A DNA stretch of 64,000 nucleotides from Xanthobacter sp. NM-59 (GCF_021401125.1 NZ_JACBFQ010000013.1:62001-126000); one strand, 5' to 3'. Positions 17,451 through 26,371 are shown, numbered from the stretch's first letter. The notes: generated by a model from the letters alone, not told the origin. Numbers and translations are program-made.

Positions 17451-18080
17451 ATGGCCGTATTGCCTCTGTCGGTGGAGAATAAGGATCTCTCTCGGCAACT
17501 TGAGGTGGCGCGTCCGCGCGCCCTCCGGGGGCTTGACCTGATCCGAGGTCGCAGCCTCGACGGGCGGGGCTACCGGGCGGTGAGTGCGGCGTCTTTCCTG
17601 GGCGAGCTGTTCGCACTCGCTCCATGCCCGCCCGTTGGCGAGACCTCGTTCTGGACTGTGCCCGATGGCAGCATCTGGATGCTCGTTGAGCGGGAGCGCT
17701 CGGACGTCGAGGATGCCTTCGTGGTTTCTTTCGGGAGCATGGCGGACGGAGCGGCGGTGCTTGAGGCGGTGGGGGTTGTGGTCGAGGGCGAACAGGAGGG
17801 TGTGCTCGTCCGAGCCTATTCCGAAGGGGCCTTCTTCGACGATCAGATCCGGCAGGATGTATCGGCGATCACGCTGCAGAAGCGCGTGGAGGAGGCCATG
17901 TTCATGTCGCGGCTAGGACCGGGTCGGTGGCGGACGTCCTGGCGCTTCGACACGCATGCTGCTCCCGCCCATCGGTTCGACGAGATCGAGGTCGCGCCGA
18001 TCGAGGAGGGCGAGGACGGCACCTATGAGGCCGGCGGCGATGACGATGGCGGGAGTTCGACCTATTTGGTCGATTGCTGA
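17451..18080 (+). CDS. Hypothetical protein
   Basis: A 209-residue protein, mixed alpha/beta by appearance, with a conserved-looking centre (WTVPDGSIWMLVERE) and a very acidic C-terminus (EEGEDGTYEAGGDDDGG). It is preceded by a strong AAGGAGG. It sits directly before the large zincin-containing gene, 14 bp apart, so the two are probably co-expressed. No family recognised. Confidence 0.6.
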   Translation: MAVLPLSVENKDLSRQLEVARPRALRGLDLIRGRSLDGRGYRAVSAASFLGELFALAPCPPVGETSFWTVPDGSIWMLVERERSDVEDAFVVSFGSMADGAAVLEAVGVVVEGEQEGVLVRAYSEGAFFDDQIRQDVSAITLQKRVEEAMFMSRLGPGRWRTSWRFDTHAAPAHRFDEIEVAPIEEGEDGTYEAGGDDDGGSSTYLVDC

Positions 18081-18094
18081 GGACGGAGGATCAG

Positions 18095-20974
18095 ATGCAG
18101 CAGTGGTTCGACCTGGCACCGGACGCACGGATCGATCTCGTCCAGAGCAGGAGCGGCGTAGAGTTGACACGGCTGCGGCTGAGAGAGCCGGCGGGAGAGG
18201 ATGTTCAGCTGAAGGCCCTCATGCATGGATGGGTGGTCTACGACAACGGCTGCGATTTCGACCATTTCGGCGCAATCGGGGCAACCGATTATGATGTGAT
18301 CCTGGCGCCTTTTTTCGGTCGGGAGCGATTAGCCGCGGCGCGCGAGCGGCCCCACCGCAATCCGTCGATCCCGCTGCATGACGCGGACCTGGTCGGCTTC
18401 GAGCCGGAGTCCGCTGTGCCAGGGCTTGTCATTTCGCCGGAGGCGGCGTTCAGGCAGGCTCTGCGAGATGCCCAGGGCGTGGCTCCCGATCCCTACGGCA
18501 TTTGGTCGACGCGCGAGATCCTGGCGTCGGCCGACCGCGGGTTTGAAGCCGGCGGTATTTTCGCAGAGCTGGCATTGGATCTTTTGCCGTGGACGGGCAG
18601 TGTGCTGGATAGCTTCGGTACCGGGGAGGAGAAGGATAGGTTTCGCGCCGCGCAGGAAGCTTGGACTGCGGCGGGCTTGGCGTATCGCACGGCAGTGACT
18701 GCCGCCACCGGTGAGAACGGCATGGCCACAGGACGCCAGCGTCTCCTGCTGGCGCGCGCACTCGACCAGGCGGCGCACGAGCTGGCCGCAGCTGGGCAGG
18801 CGGTATTGCGAGATGTCGGGGGCATCGCCCGGAGGGCCTGCGAATGGCTGCCGCGCACCCAGTTGCCTGGACGAGTGCGGATCGCCGACCGGCTTGCCCC
18901 ATGTGAGGACAAGATGAGGGAGCGTCTTGTCGGGCGCGGTGAGCCTCGGGTCAGTGAGGCTGTCGGATTCGGTCAGGGGGGCACTTTGATGGTGGCGCTC
19001 CTGGCCGTTCAGATTGAGCGGTGCCTCGATCAAGGCGGCGAGACCGGTCCCGGAGAGCGAGACCGGCAGCAGGCGAGGCGGTTCGCCGAGACCGCGCTCG
19101 CAGAATTGCAAAACGTCCGGCACGTGTGCGAGGGCAGGGATATCAAGGCCGCACACCTCGGACTTCTGAACGCGACTCCGCCTTCGTTCGGGATGGTGGA
19201 TCGCCTGGAAGACGTGATGGAAGCCTTGGAGCGCACGCTGGTCAGCAAGGCGCCGTTTGACCGCCAATCCGGGGGCTCGGCGGTGGACTTGCTGCGCGGG
19301 ATTGTGAGCGCGCTGGATGGCGAGGGGCGTTTGGGCGATGGCCTGAAGGCGCTGCGCGGTGAGTTAGGGAGGGTGGCCGACAGCCTGCGCACGGCGGCAA
19401 ACCGGCTGTGCAAGGAGGCTGCGGACAAAAACACGCCAGACAGGGGCGCGTTCCGGGACCAGTTCCCAGATGTCTGGGGGGCGCTCGTCGAGGGGTGGGA
19501 GATTCTGAAAGTGCTCGACATGGACCGCAAGCCGGAGGGCTGGGACGCGGGCTTGCATGCGGGCGACCTGCTCGGCCTTGCGGCCCTTGCGCGGCAGGGT
19601 GCGGAACTGATCAAGAGTTTCGCTGACGAGTTGGAGATCAGGGCGAGACAGTTGGAGAGCAAGCTTGCCGTGAGCGCCGCCGCAGGCGAGCGGTCGCGGC
19701 GGGAAGAGCGACTGCAGGACGACTCCGTGCCCGAACCGGAAGGGGGTCGCGCCCCTGCCCAGAGGGGTGCGAAGGCGCAGATCCCGGTAGAGAGGTTCGT
19801 GGCGGGCATGACCGAGGACCGCCGGGCAGAGATCCTGCAAAAGGTGGATATGGCGCGGCGCGCCGTCGGCATGATATCTGGCGGCAAGGGTCAGCAGCAC
19901 GTCCCGTTTGCCGGCGGCGTCCTGGGACTTTGGGATCGTATCGGCACAGCGCATGGCTATGTCGACGCGACCCTTGCCGTTAGCCATGCGCTGTGTCTCT
20001 TGCGCGGCCTCCGTCCGGAGCTGGGAGACTGCGAGAAGGCGCTCAACCTTGCGGCCGCGGGTGATGCGGATGCGCTCTCCGCGGTCGTGCGCGCAGCGCG
20101 GCGCCGGCCGGAGCTCGTGGCCCAGGTTGAGAGCAGCGCTGAGGTGGCGCAGGTGATGCAGCGCCATGAGGTGGCCAGCGAGCGCGCAATGATGGCCTCC
20201 GTCCTGGAAAAGGCGGCCAATCGATTGCCCTTCACGGTATTGGATGGCGAGCGGCCGGAGCCGAAGGATCTCACCGAGGAGGTCTACCGGTTCGTGGGTC
20301 TCGACACGAGCCGGGCGGGGCAGGCAGCGGCGTGTGTCCGAGTGCTGGATGTCACGATACCGCAAGGTCTGATCATCCAGACTCGGTATCGGCTCGCGGA
20401 AAGCCTGATGAGCATGCAGCGGATCTTGGGCTTCGAGGGCGAGGGAGGCCTCAGCGAGATGTTGGCCGGCCGGCCGGTCCAGGTCGCCGTGTCGAAGGAG
20501 CCGTCCCTGGACGGTGCGGCGGAAGGCATGGCGATGATTGCGAAATTTACCGGCATGGTACGCCTTTCGCCTTTCGCCAGTGGCGCGGCTATGCACGAGT
20601 TCACGCACCTGGTCGATTATGGGCGGGCTCCCGAGCGGCGAAAGGCCATCCTAGATCTCATGGAGGACAGCGGCCTCATCGCGTCGACACGACGGGTCAT
20701 GAAGATCTGGGAGGAGGCGGCTGGACCGGCGAATGCGGGCTGGAAGGCATATGCCCTCCAGCCCGCTGAAATCCTCGCGCGCACGGTTCCCGCTGCAATT
20801 GCCGCGTCGCCTCATGCAGCGACCGCTGGTGGTGCTTTCGGTTTCAGCCAGGCTTTCGACCACACGGCGAGCCTAAGCGTGATCGAGGTGTTCATGCGGG
20901 ATTTGCGAGAAGTGCTGGGTGCTGATGCGCCGGCGCCACCCTTTCGCGGCCACCTTGTGAGCCCCGCGATGTGA
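18095..20974 (+). CDS. Large polyvalent-type protein with C-terminal HExxH zincin region
   Basis: A 959-residue protein with no signal peptide. Most of the length is helical and unassigned. Near the C-terminus, HEFTHLVDYGR (HExxH at 834-838) followed about 50 residues later by QPAEILART resembles the zinc-metallopeptidase segments (HE..H..D then a PaE.fAR box) found in large polyvalent proteins of phages and conjugative elements, which are thought to enter recipients with DNA. The ATG at 18095 has GGACGGAGG upstream. Together with the DarB-like gene in the same block, it is a candidate transferred effector. Catalytic activity is an inference. Confidence 0.65.
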   Translation: MQQWFDLAPDARIDLVQSRSGVELTRLRLREPAGEDVQLKALMHGWVVYDNGCDFDHFGAIGATDYDVILAPFFGRERLAAARERPHRNPSIPLHDADLVGFEPESAVPGLVISPEAAFRQALRDAQGVAPDPYGIWSTREILASADRGFEAGGIFAELALDLLPWTGSVLDSFGTGEEKDRFRAAQEAWTAAGLAYRTAVTAATGENGMATGRQRLLLARALDQAAHELAAAGQAVLRDVGGIARRACEWLPRTQLPGRVRIADRLAPCEDKMRERLVGRGEPRVSEAVGFGQGGTLMVALLAVQIERCLDQGGETGPGERDRQQARRFAETALAELQNVRHVCEGRDIKAAHLGLLNATPPSFGMVDRLEDVMEALERTLVSKAPFDRQSGGSAVDLLRGIVSALDGEGRLGDGLKALRGELGRVADSLRTAANRLCKEAADKNTPDRGAFRDQFPDVWGALVEGWEILKVLDMDRKPEGWDAGLHAGDLLGLAALARQGAELIKSFADELEIRARQLESKLAVSAAAGERSRREERLQDDSVPEPEGGRAPAQRGAKAQIPVERFVAGMTEDRRAEILQKVDMARRAVGMISGGKGQQHVPFAGGVLGLWDRIGTAHGYVDATLAVSHALCLLRGLRPELGDCEKALNLAAAGDADALSAVVRAARRRPELVAQVESSAEVAQVMQRHEVASERAMMASVLEKAANRLPFTVLDGERPEPKDLTEEVYRFVGLDTSRAGQAAACVRVLDVTIPQGLIIQTRYRLAESLMSMQRILGFEGEGGLSEMLAGRPVQVAVSKEPSLDGAAEGMAMIAKFTGMVRLSPFASGAAMHEFTHLVDYGRAPERRKAILDLMEDSGLIASTRRVMKIWEEAAGPANAGWKAYALQPAEILARTVPAAIAASPHAATAGGAFGFSQAFDHTASLSVIEVFMRDLREVLGADAPAPPFRGHLVSPAM

Positions 20975-20997
20975 GTTCTGCAGCCATCGGCTGGCCC

Positions 20998-21020
20998 GCG
21001 GCCACCGTGATGGTGGTCGC
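20998..21020 (+). terminator. Hairpin after the zincin-containing gene
   Basis: GCGGCCACC pairs with GGTGGTCGC across a 5-nt loop, with one G-T pair. No T-run follows, so it is at best a weak or rho-assisted terminator. Confidence 0.4.
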
Positions 21021-21271
21021 GCAGGATGTGGTAGCGGTCCTTTGTTTCGCGCAATGGGGCGAGGAAAAAGCAGAAACTGGCGGAACATAGTGAATATGGC
21101 GATGATGCGCATGAATTGACGATGATATGTGGCGTAATGGCAACTTGATGCGGTTAATTCACACAAAATGACGTTTGAGGCTTGAAGCCGTTCGATTGTG
21201 GGGACAGATTGACGATTATCGTCCGGGTGACGGATCGATCTGGCTGCGTCAATACAAGGAATCGTCATCTC
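21021..21271 (+). promoter_or_regulatory. Non-coding upstream region of the porin gene
   Basis: An AT-rich gap containing ATATGGC (21094-21100) followed directly by GATGATGCGC, nearly the same arrangement as upstream of topA (AAATGGC then ATATGATGCGC at 32219-32236). A perfect 13-bp palindrome GACGATTATCGTC lies at 21211-21223, a plausible operator or leader hairpin. No convincing -35/-10 pair was found. Confidence 0.4.
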
Positions 21272-22012
21272 ATGAAGCTCGTCATCGCCGCCTCTACCGC
21301 GCTCGTGCTGGCCACGGGTGCCTCCGCGGGGAGTGCTATCGCCGCCGACTTCTCGTATCCGATCAAGGGGACGCTGGCGCCTGCGCCGCTCGCCGGCGCC
21401 GCTGGCTGGACCGGCTTCTATCTCGGCGGCGCGCTTGGCGCGACCTTCGCCAACACCAATGCCGACAGCGACGTGTTCAATTTCTCCACCGGGAACGTGA
21501 TCAGCTACGACAACGGTGCCTTCGGTTCCTCGAGCTTCTCGACCGGCGTCTACGCTGGCTACAATTTCCAGCTCGATACGTTCGTGCTCGGCGTCGAGGG
21601 CGAGGCCACCTGGCTCAATGCGGCGTTCGACAACGGCAACGACTTCGGCGCCTTCGCGGACAGCGACTGGCAGTTCGCCATCAGCGGCCGCATCGGCTAT
21701 CTCGTGACCCCCACCGCGCTGGTGTTCACCAAGGTGGGCTGGGCCTTCACCAACGTGTCGGTGAACTCGAGTGTCGATGGCATTGTCGGCTGGCCGGCGA
21801 CGGGCGCCGTCTACAACGACGGTTACCGCAACGGGCTTCTGCTCGGCGCCGGTATTGAGGCGCTCGTCGGCGGCAACTGGCTGCTCCGTGTCGAGGGCGA
21901 GTACACGCTCTCGGCTGAAAGCGCCTCGATGTCCTACCCGGCCTGGGGTGTCAGCTACAACGTCAAGCCGGACTTCCTGACGGCGCGCCTCGGCCTCGCC
22001 TACAAGTTCTGA
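21272..22012 (+). CDS. Omp25/31-type outer-membrane beta-barrel protein
   Basis: A 246-residue outer-membrane protein of the small alphaproteobacterial porin-like family. It has a signal peptide (about 1-24, cleavage after SAIAA), then YPIKG..., the characteristic WTGFYLGGALG start of the barrel, alternating strands and a C-terminal RLGLAYKF ending in Phe, as used for Bam-dependent insertion. The ATG at 21272 is followed by the canonical lysine-rich signal; an AAGGA lies about 10 nt upstream. It appears monocistronic with its own terminator. On a plasmid it might influence surface properties or entry exclusion, which is inference only. Confidence 0.85.
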   Translation: MKLVIAASTALVLATGASAGSAIAADFSYPIKGTLAPAPLAGAAGWTGFYLGGALGATFANTNADSDVFNFSTGNVISYDNGAFGSSSFSTGVYAGYNFQLDTFVLGVEGEATWLNAAFDNGNDFGAFADSDWQFAISGRIGYLVTPTALVFTKVGWAFTNVSVNSSVDGIVGWPATGAVYNDGYRNGLLLGAGIEALVGGNWLLRVEGEYTLSAESASMSYPAWGVSYNVKPDFLTARLGLAYKF

Positions 22013-22034
22013 CGCTTCCTCCCCGCAGTGCGAA

Positions 22035-22068
22035 GCACCTGGGCGCCCTCTGGGGCGCCCTTAGGTGC
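22035..22068 (+). terminator. Strong hairpin terminator after the porin gene
   Basis: GCACCT plus GGGCGCCC (22035-22048) pair across a TCTG loop with GGGCGCCC and AGGTGC (22053-22068), leaving a 2-nt TT bulge. The 14-bp GC-rich stem is typical of a terminator, although a long T-run is missing. Confidence 0.65.
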
Positions 22069-22087
22069 GAAGATCCAGGAGGCTGAG

Positions 22088-22666
22088 ATGCTGAAGATCG
22101 GTATCACAAACGGCAGTGGTGCGGGGCGGGATGCATCGAGCAGCGCTGTTGATGTTGGTAAGCCCGAAGGCGAAGATCCCTGGGCGCAGACCCGCGACGC
22201 AAGGTATCACCTGCCGGTGTTCGGCGACCGGCCGTCATTGCAGGGGGCCCTTGACGAGCTGAGGGGAAACCTTGCCGGGATCGAGGCCGTGACATTCAGC
22301 GATTGGGTAGAGGATCTTGGCGCGGATATCGATGATGTCCGGGAGCTGATGGGGCGGGTGGACAGCGCCTACCGGACCTTCCAGACCGCGGCAGCCGGCG
22401 TCATGAATACGCATCTGAAGCGCTGCAGCGCATGGGCGGAGCGCGATTCGCAGGAGTACACGGACAGCACATTTCAATTGGAGCTGCCGTGCGAATTCGA
22501 TGCAGACCTCAGCGACGGGCGGTACGAGCTGAGGTTCGTGAAGCATATCGGTGGGTATCTGGAGGAAGCCGAAAGCTACAGGGCGTGTCTCGATGACTAC
22601 ATCATCGATGAAGACGCGGAGGATGTGCCGGAGGCCGCCTATGGCGGGCCCGGAGTGACGCCCTAG
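22088..22666 (+). CDS. Hypothetical acidic protein
   Basis: A 192-residue acidic protein, no signal peptide or membrane segment. The centre (about 60-140) reads as an amphipathic helical domain (DDVRELMGRVDSAYRTF); the C-terminus is rich in Asp/Glu. The ATG at 22088 has AGGAGGCTGAG upstream. No family recognised. It lies between the porin terminator and dnaN. Confidence 0.55.
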   Translation: MLKIGITNGSGAGRDASSSAVDVGKPEGEDPWAQTRDARYHLPVFGDRPSLQGALDELRGNLAGIEAVTFSDWVEDLGADIDDVRELMGRVDSAYRTFQTAAAGVMNTHLKRCSAWAERDSQEYTDSTFQLELPCEFDADLSDGRYELRFVKHIGGYLEEAESYRACLDDYIIDEDAEDVPEAAYGGPGVTP

Positions 22667-22785
22667 ATGTCTGTACGGCCGATGCGTTGTTGTGGTTCCG
22701 TGGGCAGGTGTCAGGGGAACACTTTCATGGATATGGCCGTAGCCGCGCGGCGCGCGGCGGAAGGCACTGCCGGCGAGGCGACGCG

Positions 22786-23913
22786 ATGAAACTCGTGGTG
22801 GAGGGCGATCGCCTGGCCCGTGTTCTGGCGGGCATGAAGGACATTGCCGTGGGGAAGGTCGTGCCGAGCCTGAGCCATGTGCTCCTGCAGGCGCAGGACA
22901 ACGTGCTCACGGTTACCGCCACGGATCTGTCGATGACATTGACGGAGATCGTCCCGGCCGAGATTGCCGAGTGTGGGCAGATAGCGGTGCCGGCGGCGAC
23001 GCTCGGGAGCTTTCTGAAGAAGCTGCCGAGCGGCGCGCAGGTGACGCTGGAGGACAAGGCGACGATCAGCGGGAGCGACTTGTCCGTGCGAACCGGCCGC
23101 AGCCGCGTCAACTTGCACACCCTGCCGGCCCATGAGTTTCCTGCGACCAAAGAGGACGCCTTTCCCACGCGGCTCGACATGAAGATTGCCGATCTCGAGA
23201 AGGTGCTGGACCGGGTTGTGTTTGCCACCAGTACGGAGGAGACTCGCTACTACCTGACGGGCGTCTACCTCCACCAGGTGGCAGAAGGGACGCTCGGCGA
23301 GGGCCTCTGCGCGGCGGCGACGGATGGGCATCGGCTGGCGCTGCTCCGGCTCCTGACTCCCGCCGGCACGGGGACGGCCGCAGGCGCCATCGTGCCGCGG
23401 AGGGCAATGGAAGAGATCGCGCGCCTCGTGAAAGCTCAGGATCCGGAGAGCTTGGCGGAGGTTTCCTTGAGCGCCACCCTGGTGCGGGTGCGTCTCGGCG
23501 CCAAGTCGTTCACCTCGAAGCTCATCGACGGCAAATTTCCAGACTATGAGCGGGCGCTGCCCAGGAACAACGACAAGTTCGCCGTGGTGGACCGCCGGGC
23601 GCTCGCGGCCGCCGTTGATCGCGTGAGCACGGTCTCCGGCGATCGGGACCGCAGCGTGAAGTTCACGTTCGAGCGCGGCGAACTGACTCTGACGGCCGGT
23701 AAGTCGGATCACACCGCGACCGATGCGCTGGAGGCGGACTATGACGCTGAGCCCGTCGCGATCGGCTTTAACGGCAACTACGTGCAGGACATCCTGCGGG
23801 CCGTGCCCGGGGACCGGGTTCGTTTCGAGCTCGCGGATCCCGGTTCGCCGGCCATGCTGGCGGCCGTTGGGAACGACGACTGCCGGTTCGTACTTATGCC
23901 CATGCGTGTCTAG
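22786..23913 (+). CDS. dnaN: DNA polymerase III beta sliding clamp
   Basis: A full-length 375-residue beta clamp, the ring that tethers replicative polymerase to DNA. It begins MKLVVEGDRLARVL and shows the three repeated clamp domains (about 1-120, 121-245, 246-375), including ATDLSMTL, ATDGHRLALLRL, IDGKFPDYERALP and the C-terminal FVLMPMRV motif that matches the chromosomal clamp ending. The length is normal. The start at ATG 22786 fits the family N-terminus. Finding dnaN away from dnaA/recF next to small unknown genes points to a plasmid-carried copy, perhaps supporting plasmid replication or repair. Confidence 0.93.
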   Translation: MKLVVEGDRLARVLAGMKDIAVGKVVPSLSHVLLQAQDNVLTVTATDLSMTLTEIVPAEIAECGQIAVPAATLGSFLKKLPSGAQVTLEDKATISGSDLSVRTGRSRVNLHTLPAHEFPATKEDAFPTRLDMKIADLEKVLDRVVFATSTEETRYYLTGVYLHQVAEGTLGEGLCAAATDGHRLALLRLLTPAGTGTAAGAIVPRRAMEEIARLVKAQDPESLAEVSLSATLVRVRLGAKSFTSKLIDGKFPDYERALPRNNDKFAVVDRRALAAAVDRVSTVSGDRDRSVKFTFERGELTLTAGKSDHTATDALEADYDAEPVAIGFNGNYVQDILRAVPGDRVRFELADPGSPAMLAAVGNDDCRFVLMPMRV

Positions 23914-23974
23914 GGTCTGGCGGTCGCATGCTCCTGCCCCTTCTGTCCTGTCCACACCTGGCGATGAGCAGAGC

Positions 23975-24310
23975 ATGAGCGTCTATGTTGACGATATGTA
24001 CCTTCGGCCGATGGGCCGGTACGGGCGCATGCGAATGAGCCACATGATCGCCGACACCGACAGCGAGCTTCACACCATGGCCGCGCGCATCGGGCTCGCT
24101 CGGCGGTGGTTCCAGGGCGATCACTACGACGTCTGCATGGCTCTTCGAGAGCGGGCTATCGCCGCCGGCGCTCTTCCGATCACGATGAGGCAGCTTGCGG
24201 CAATGGCCGGCAACAGGCGGGCTGGACTGCCCCTCGGCGATCCGGGCACGGCCCTCGCGGCTGCCGAGCAGCGTTGGCGGCTGGCGGCCGCGAGGGAGAC
24301 GTTTTCATGA
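23975..24310 (+). CDS. DUF4031 domain protein
   Basis: A 111-residue protein matching the DUF4031 pattern: MSVYVDDMYLRPMGR, then RMSHMIADTDSELHTMA and GLARRWFQGDHYDV. The family is widespread in phages, plasmids and bacteria and has no established function. The ATG at 23975 begins exactly at the conserved N-terminus; longer upstream in-frame sequence overlaps dnaN and is rejected. Probably co-transcribed with dnaN. Confidence 0.8.
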   Translation: MSVYVDDMYLRPMGRYGRMRMSHMIADTDSELHTMAARIGLARRWFQGDHYDVCMALRERAIAAGALPITMRQLAAMAGNRRAGLPLGDPGTALAAAEQRWRLAAARETFS

Positions 24311-24344
24311 CTACCGTCTTCAATTCGGAAAAAGGTAATGCATC

Positions 24345-25103
24345 ATGAGCTATGAAGAACCGGGCCTGCGGCATGACATCTGGGTGGAACGCGCACTCCT
24401 GCTGAGCGGAGCGCTTGCGCCCGTGGTCGGAGCCCTCGAGCGCGCGGGCATTGTGGGCTCCGGCGGGATGTCCCAAGAAGCGCTGTTCCATCCGGATCGC
24501 TTGGACAACCTGGTGCGGTTTTTCTGCATCGACAGGGACGGAGAGTTTATCGATCTGCTGGGCTCAGGGGCGCCGCAGGTCATCCGAGAGCTTCAGTTGC
24601 CGGTTATTTTCGGTGGCCTGACGCAGTTCATGAGCAACCTGCCCGGCCACCTGCTGGCGGCGCCGGCGAAGCCCGTGCCTGTCGATCCGGCGAGCGAGGG
24701 CGCCTTCGTGGCCGCCGCGCGGTGGGCGCATCGCGATGAGAATGACGTGCGGAGCTGGGCGTCAGGCCGGGCGGCTGAGGTCGCGGGGCTGCCCGGTATC
24801 GCCACGGGCGACGTGGCGTGCTTCAGGAGCGCTCGCGCCGCAATGTATGAGCAGTATGGCTACGCCGTCGGCCATGCCCTGCGGTGGGGCGCGCCGCTTG
24901 TGCTGTTCCCCGATAAGCAGGGCGAGACCACAGGTCGCGAGCGGCTGGCCGCGGCCCTCGGCGTGTTCGGAAGCCTCGGCGCGATCACCGACGCCTGGAG
25001 CAAGATCGAGGTCCAGATGGCGGCCGGCGCGCGGGAAGGCACTGCGATGGTCGGTGGGACGGCCTTGGCCTGGCGGCAATCGGAACCGGCCGAGGTCATC
25101 TGA
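24345..25103 (+). CDS. Hypothetical protein
   Basis: A 252-residue soluble-looking protein with no recognised family. It has an Ala-rich helical C-terminal half (AAALGVFGSLGAITDAWSKI) and no signal peptide. It is the last gene before a strong intrinsic terminator, so it ends the dnaN unit. Confidence 0.6.
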   Translation: MSYEEPGLRHDIWVERALLLSGALAPVVGALERAGIVGSGGMSQEALFHPDRLDNLVRFFCIDRDGEFIDLLGSGAPQVIRELQLPVIFGGLTQFMSNLPGHLLAAPAKPVPVDPASEGAFVAAARWAHRDENDVRSWASGRAAEVAGLPGIATGDVACFRSARAAMYEQYGYAVGHALRWGAPLVLFPDKQGETTGRERLAAALGVFGSLGAITDAWSKIEVQMAAGAREGTAMVGGTALAWRQSEPAEVI

Positions 25104-25121
25104 CACAGGCTGCTCCAAAGG

Positions 25122-25161
25122 AAAGGCCCCGGCTGGTCGCAGCCGGGGCCTTTCTTGTTTT
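25122..25161 (+). terminator. Rho-independent terminator
   Basis: Perfect 13-bp stem AAAGGCCCCGGCT / AGCCGGGGCCTTT with a GGTCGC loop, followed by CTTGTTTT. It can also function on the opposite strand, where it would end the convergent minus-strand cluster. Confidence 0.9.
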
Positions 25162-25194
25162 GGGGCATCCTGACGACGGCGTCCGGCCGCCGGC

Positions 25195-25659
25195 TTAGTC
25201 GCAGCGGATGTAGTGCCAGCCGTTGAGGGTGACCGTACGCGGATCCAGCGCAACGATGGTGAGGCTGACATAGTCCTCGTCGCCGTCGCCCTCGACGGGC
25301 GGCGCCTGCTCCAAGGCCTCGGCTTGAGAGGCCTCGCACTTGGGGCGATCGCCGGTGAAGGTCGGCTGGTTCTTCACCTTCTTGATGGTCCACTTGGGGA
25401 TCGTGCACTTCTGCACGAAATGTCCGTCGGACTCGTATTCGGACCAGGTGGTGTCGCCCACCACCATGTGGAAATTGGGCTTGGCACAGATCTGCGCGCG
25501 CTTGGCAGCCGAAACCGGTTTGTCCGTGTCGGCCGAAACCCACTTGCCGGCAGCCATCGGCTGCTGCGTGGCTGGCGGCTCGGCCGAAGCGGGGAGCGCG
25601 AGGGTGCAGAGCATCAGCGCAGCGGCGCCGGCGAGGGTTCTGGCGATTGTCGATATCAT
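25195..25659 (-). CDS. Exported hypothetical protein
   Basis: A 154-residue protein with a clear signal peptide (about 1-26, cleavage after LPASA). The mature part has cysteines in the contexts QICAK, QKCTI, PKCEA and IRCD, suggesting two disulphides, and a HMVVGDTTWSEYESDGHFV core. Probably periplasmic. It is the last gene of the minus-strand cluster, 19 bp after the MT-A70 gene. No family recognised with confidence. Confidence 0.65.
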   Translation of the reverse strand: MISTIARTLAGAAALMLCTLALPASAEPPATQQPMAAGKWVSADTDKPVSAAKRAQICAKPNFHMVVGDTTWSEYESDGHFVQKCTIPKWTIKKVKNQPTFTGDRPKCEASQAEALEQAPPVEGDGDEDYVSLTIVALDPRTVTLNGWHYIRCD

Positions 25660-25678
25660 GGAGGCTCCCTGAAGCCGT

Positions 25679-26371
25679 TCACGAAGAGATGGGCAGCGAG
25701 TTGAACTTTGTCACCTCATTGCCCCACACGTCATACCCTGGCACGGTCTCTCGCGCGAAGAGCTCGGCCCCAGGGACATCAGGACGCATCCGGGTCAGCA
25801 TCTCGATCATGTCGGGCGGCTTGCGGCTGTGCTCGCGCCGGAGCGCTTCCATATGATCGGGGATCAGGCTGAGATCGTCGGTCTCGATCCTCTCCTCGGT
25901 TTCCAGCACATTGCGCTGGTCTTTCACATGGACCTTGGGATTTCCGCGGGTTCCGATCAGGTAGGGCTCACACGAGGAGCGCACGATGTAGCCTCCGCCG
26001 AAGGCGAGCTTGCCGTACTTGGTGCGCTTGATCCAGCTTCCGCCGGTTTTGTAGTCGAACCCCCAGGACGCCAGCACCTCCATTGCCTGCTTGAGGTGTG
26101 GCCATGTGCTCCAGAGAATCAACAGGCAGTCGGGCGCGGCGATGTCGGCCACAGGAAGCGCCTTGATGTCCTTGAGCTGCATCGTCGGGTAGTGCTGCTC
26201 CGGTGACTTGCTGAGCCCTTCGGGCGACCAAGTGCTGAACTTCCAGGCCGGGTCGGCCAGAATGCGGCCATAGGCTCGCGGCCGGAGCGGGGCGAGCGGC
26301 CAGTTTGGCGGTGAGGGGAGCGGCGGCGCGGTGCCAGAGCCGCCAGGCAGGGCGAGTGCGAGCTGGGTCAT
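25679..26371 (-). CDS. MT-A70 family N6-adenine methyltransferase
   Basis: A 230-residue DNA or RNA adenine methyltransferase of the MT-A70 class. Key features are the catalytic DPAW (residues about 40-43, a variant of the usual DPPW), YPTMQL, LILWSTWPHL, SWIKRTKYGKLAFGGGY and the C-terminal EMLTRMRPDVPGAELFARETVPGYDVWGNE. Such genes are common on phages and plasmids, where they may mark self DNA against restriction. It overlaps the preceding gene by 4 bp (ATGA). Confidence 0.9.
   Translation of the reverse strand: MTQLALALPGGSGTAPPLPSPPNWPLAPLRPRAYGRILADPAWKFSTWSPEGLSKSPEQHYPTMQLKDIKALPVADIAAPDCLLILWSTWPHLKQAMEVLASWGFDYKTGGSWIKRTKYGKLAFGGGYIVRSSCEPYLIGTRGNPKVHVKDQRNVLETEERIETDDLSLIPDHMEALRREHSRKPPDMIEMLTRMRPDVPGAELFARETVPGYDVWGNEVTKFNSLPISS

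Noticed and set aside
19364-20608. 414-codon minus-strand frame opposite the zincin-type gene
   Set aside because: Shadow frame, His/Arg-rich; the plus strand carries the HExxH motif and operon spacing.
22711-23976. 421-codon minus-strand frame opposite dnaN
   Set aside because: dnaN is unambiguous on the plus strand; the antisense translation is low in recognisable structure.
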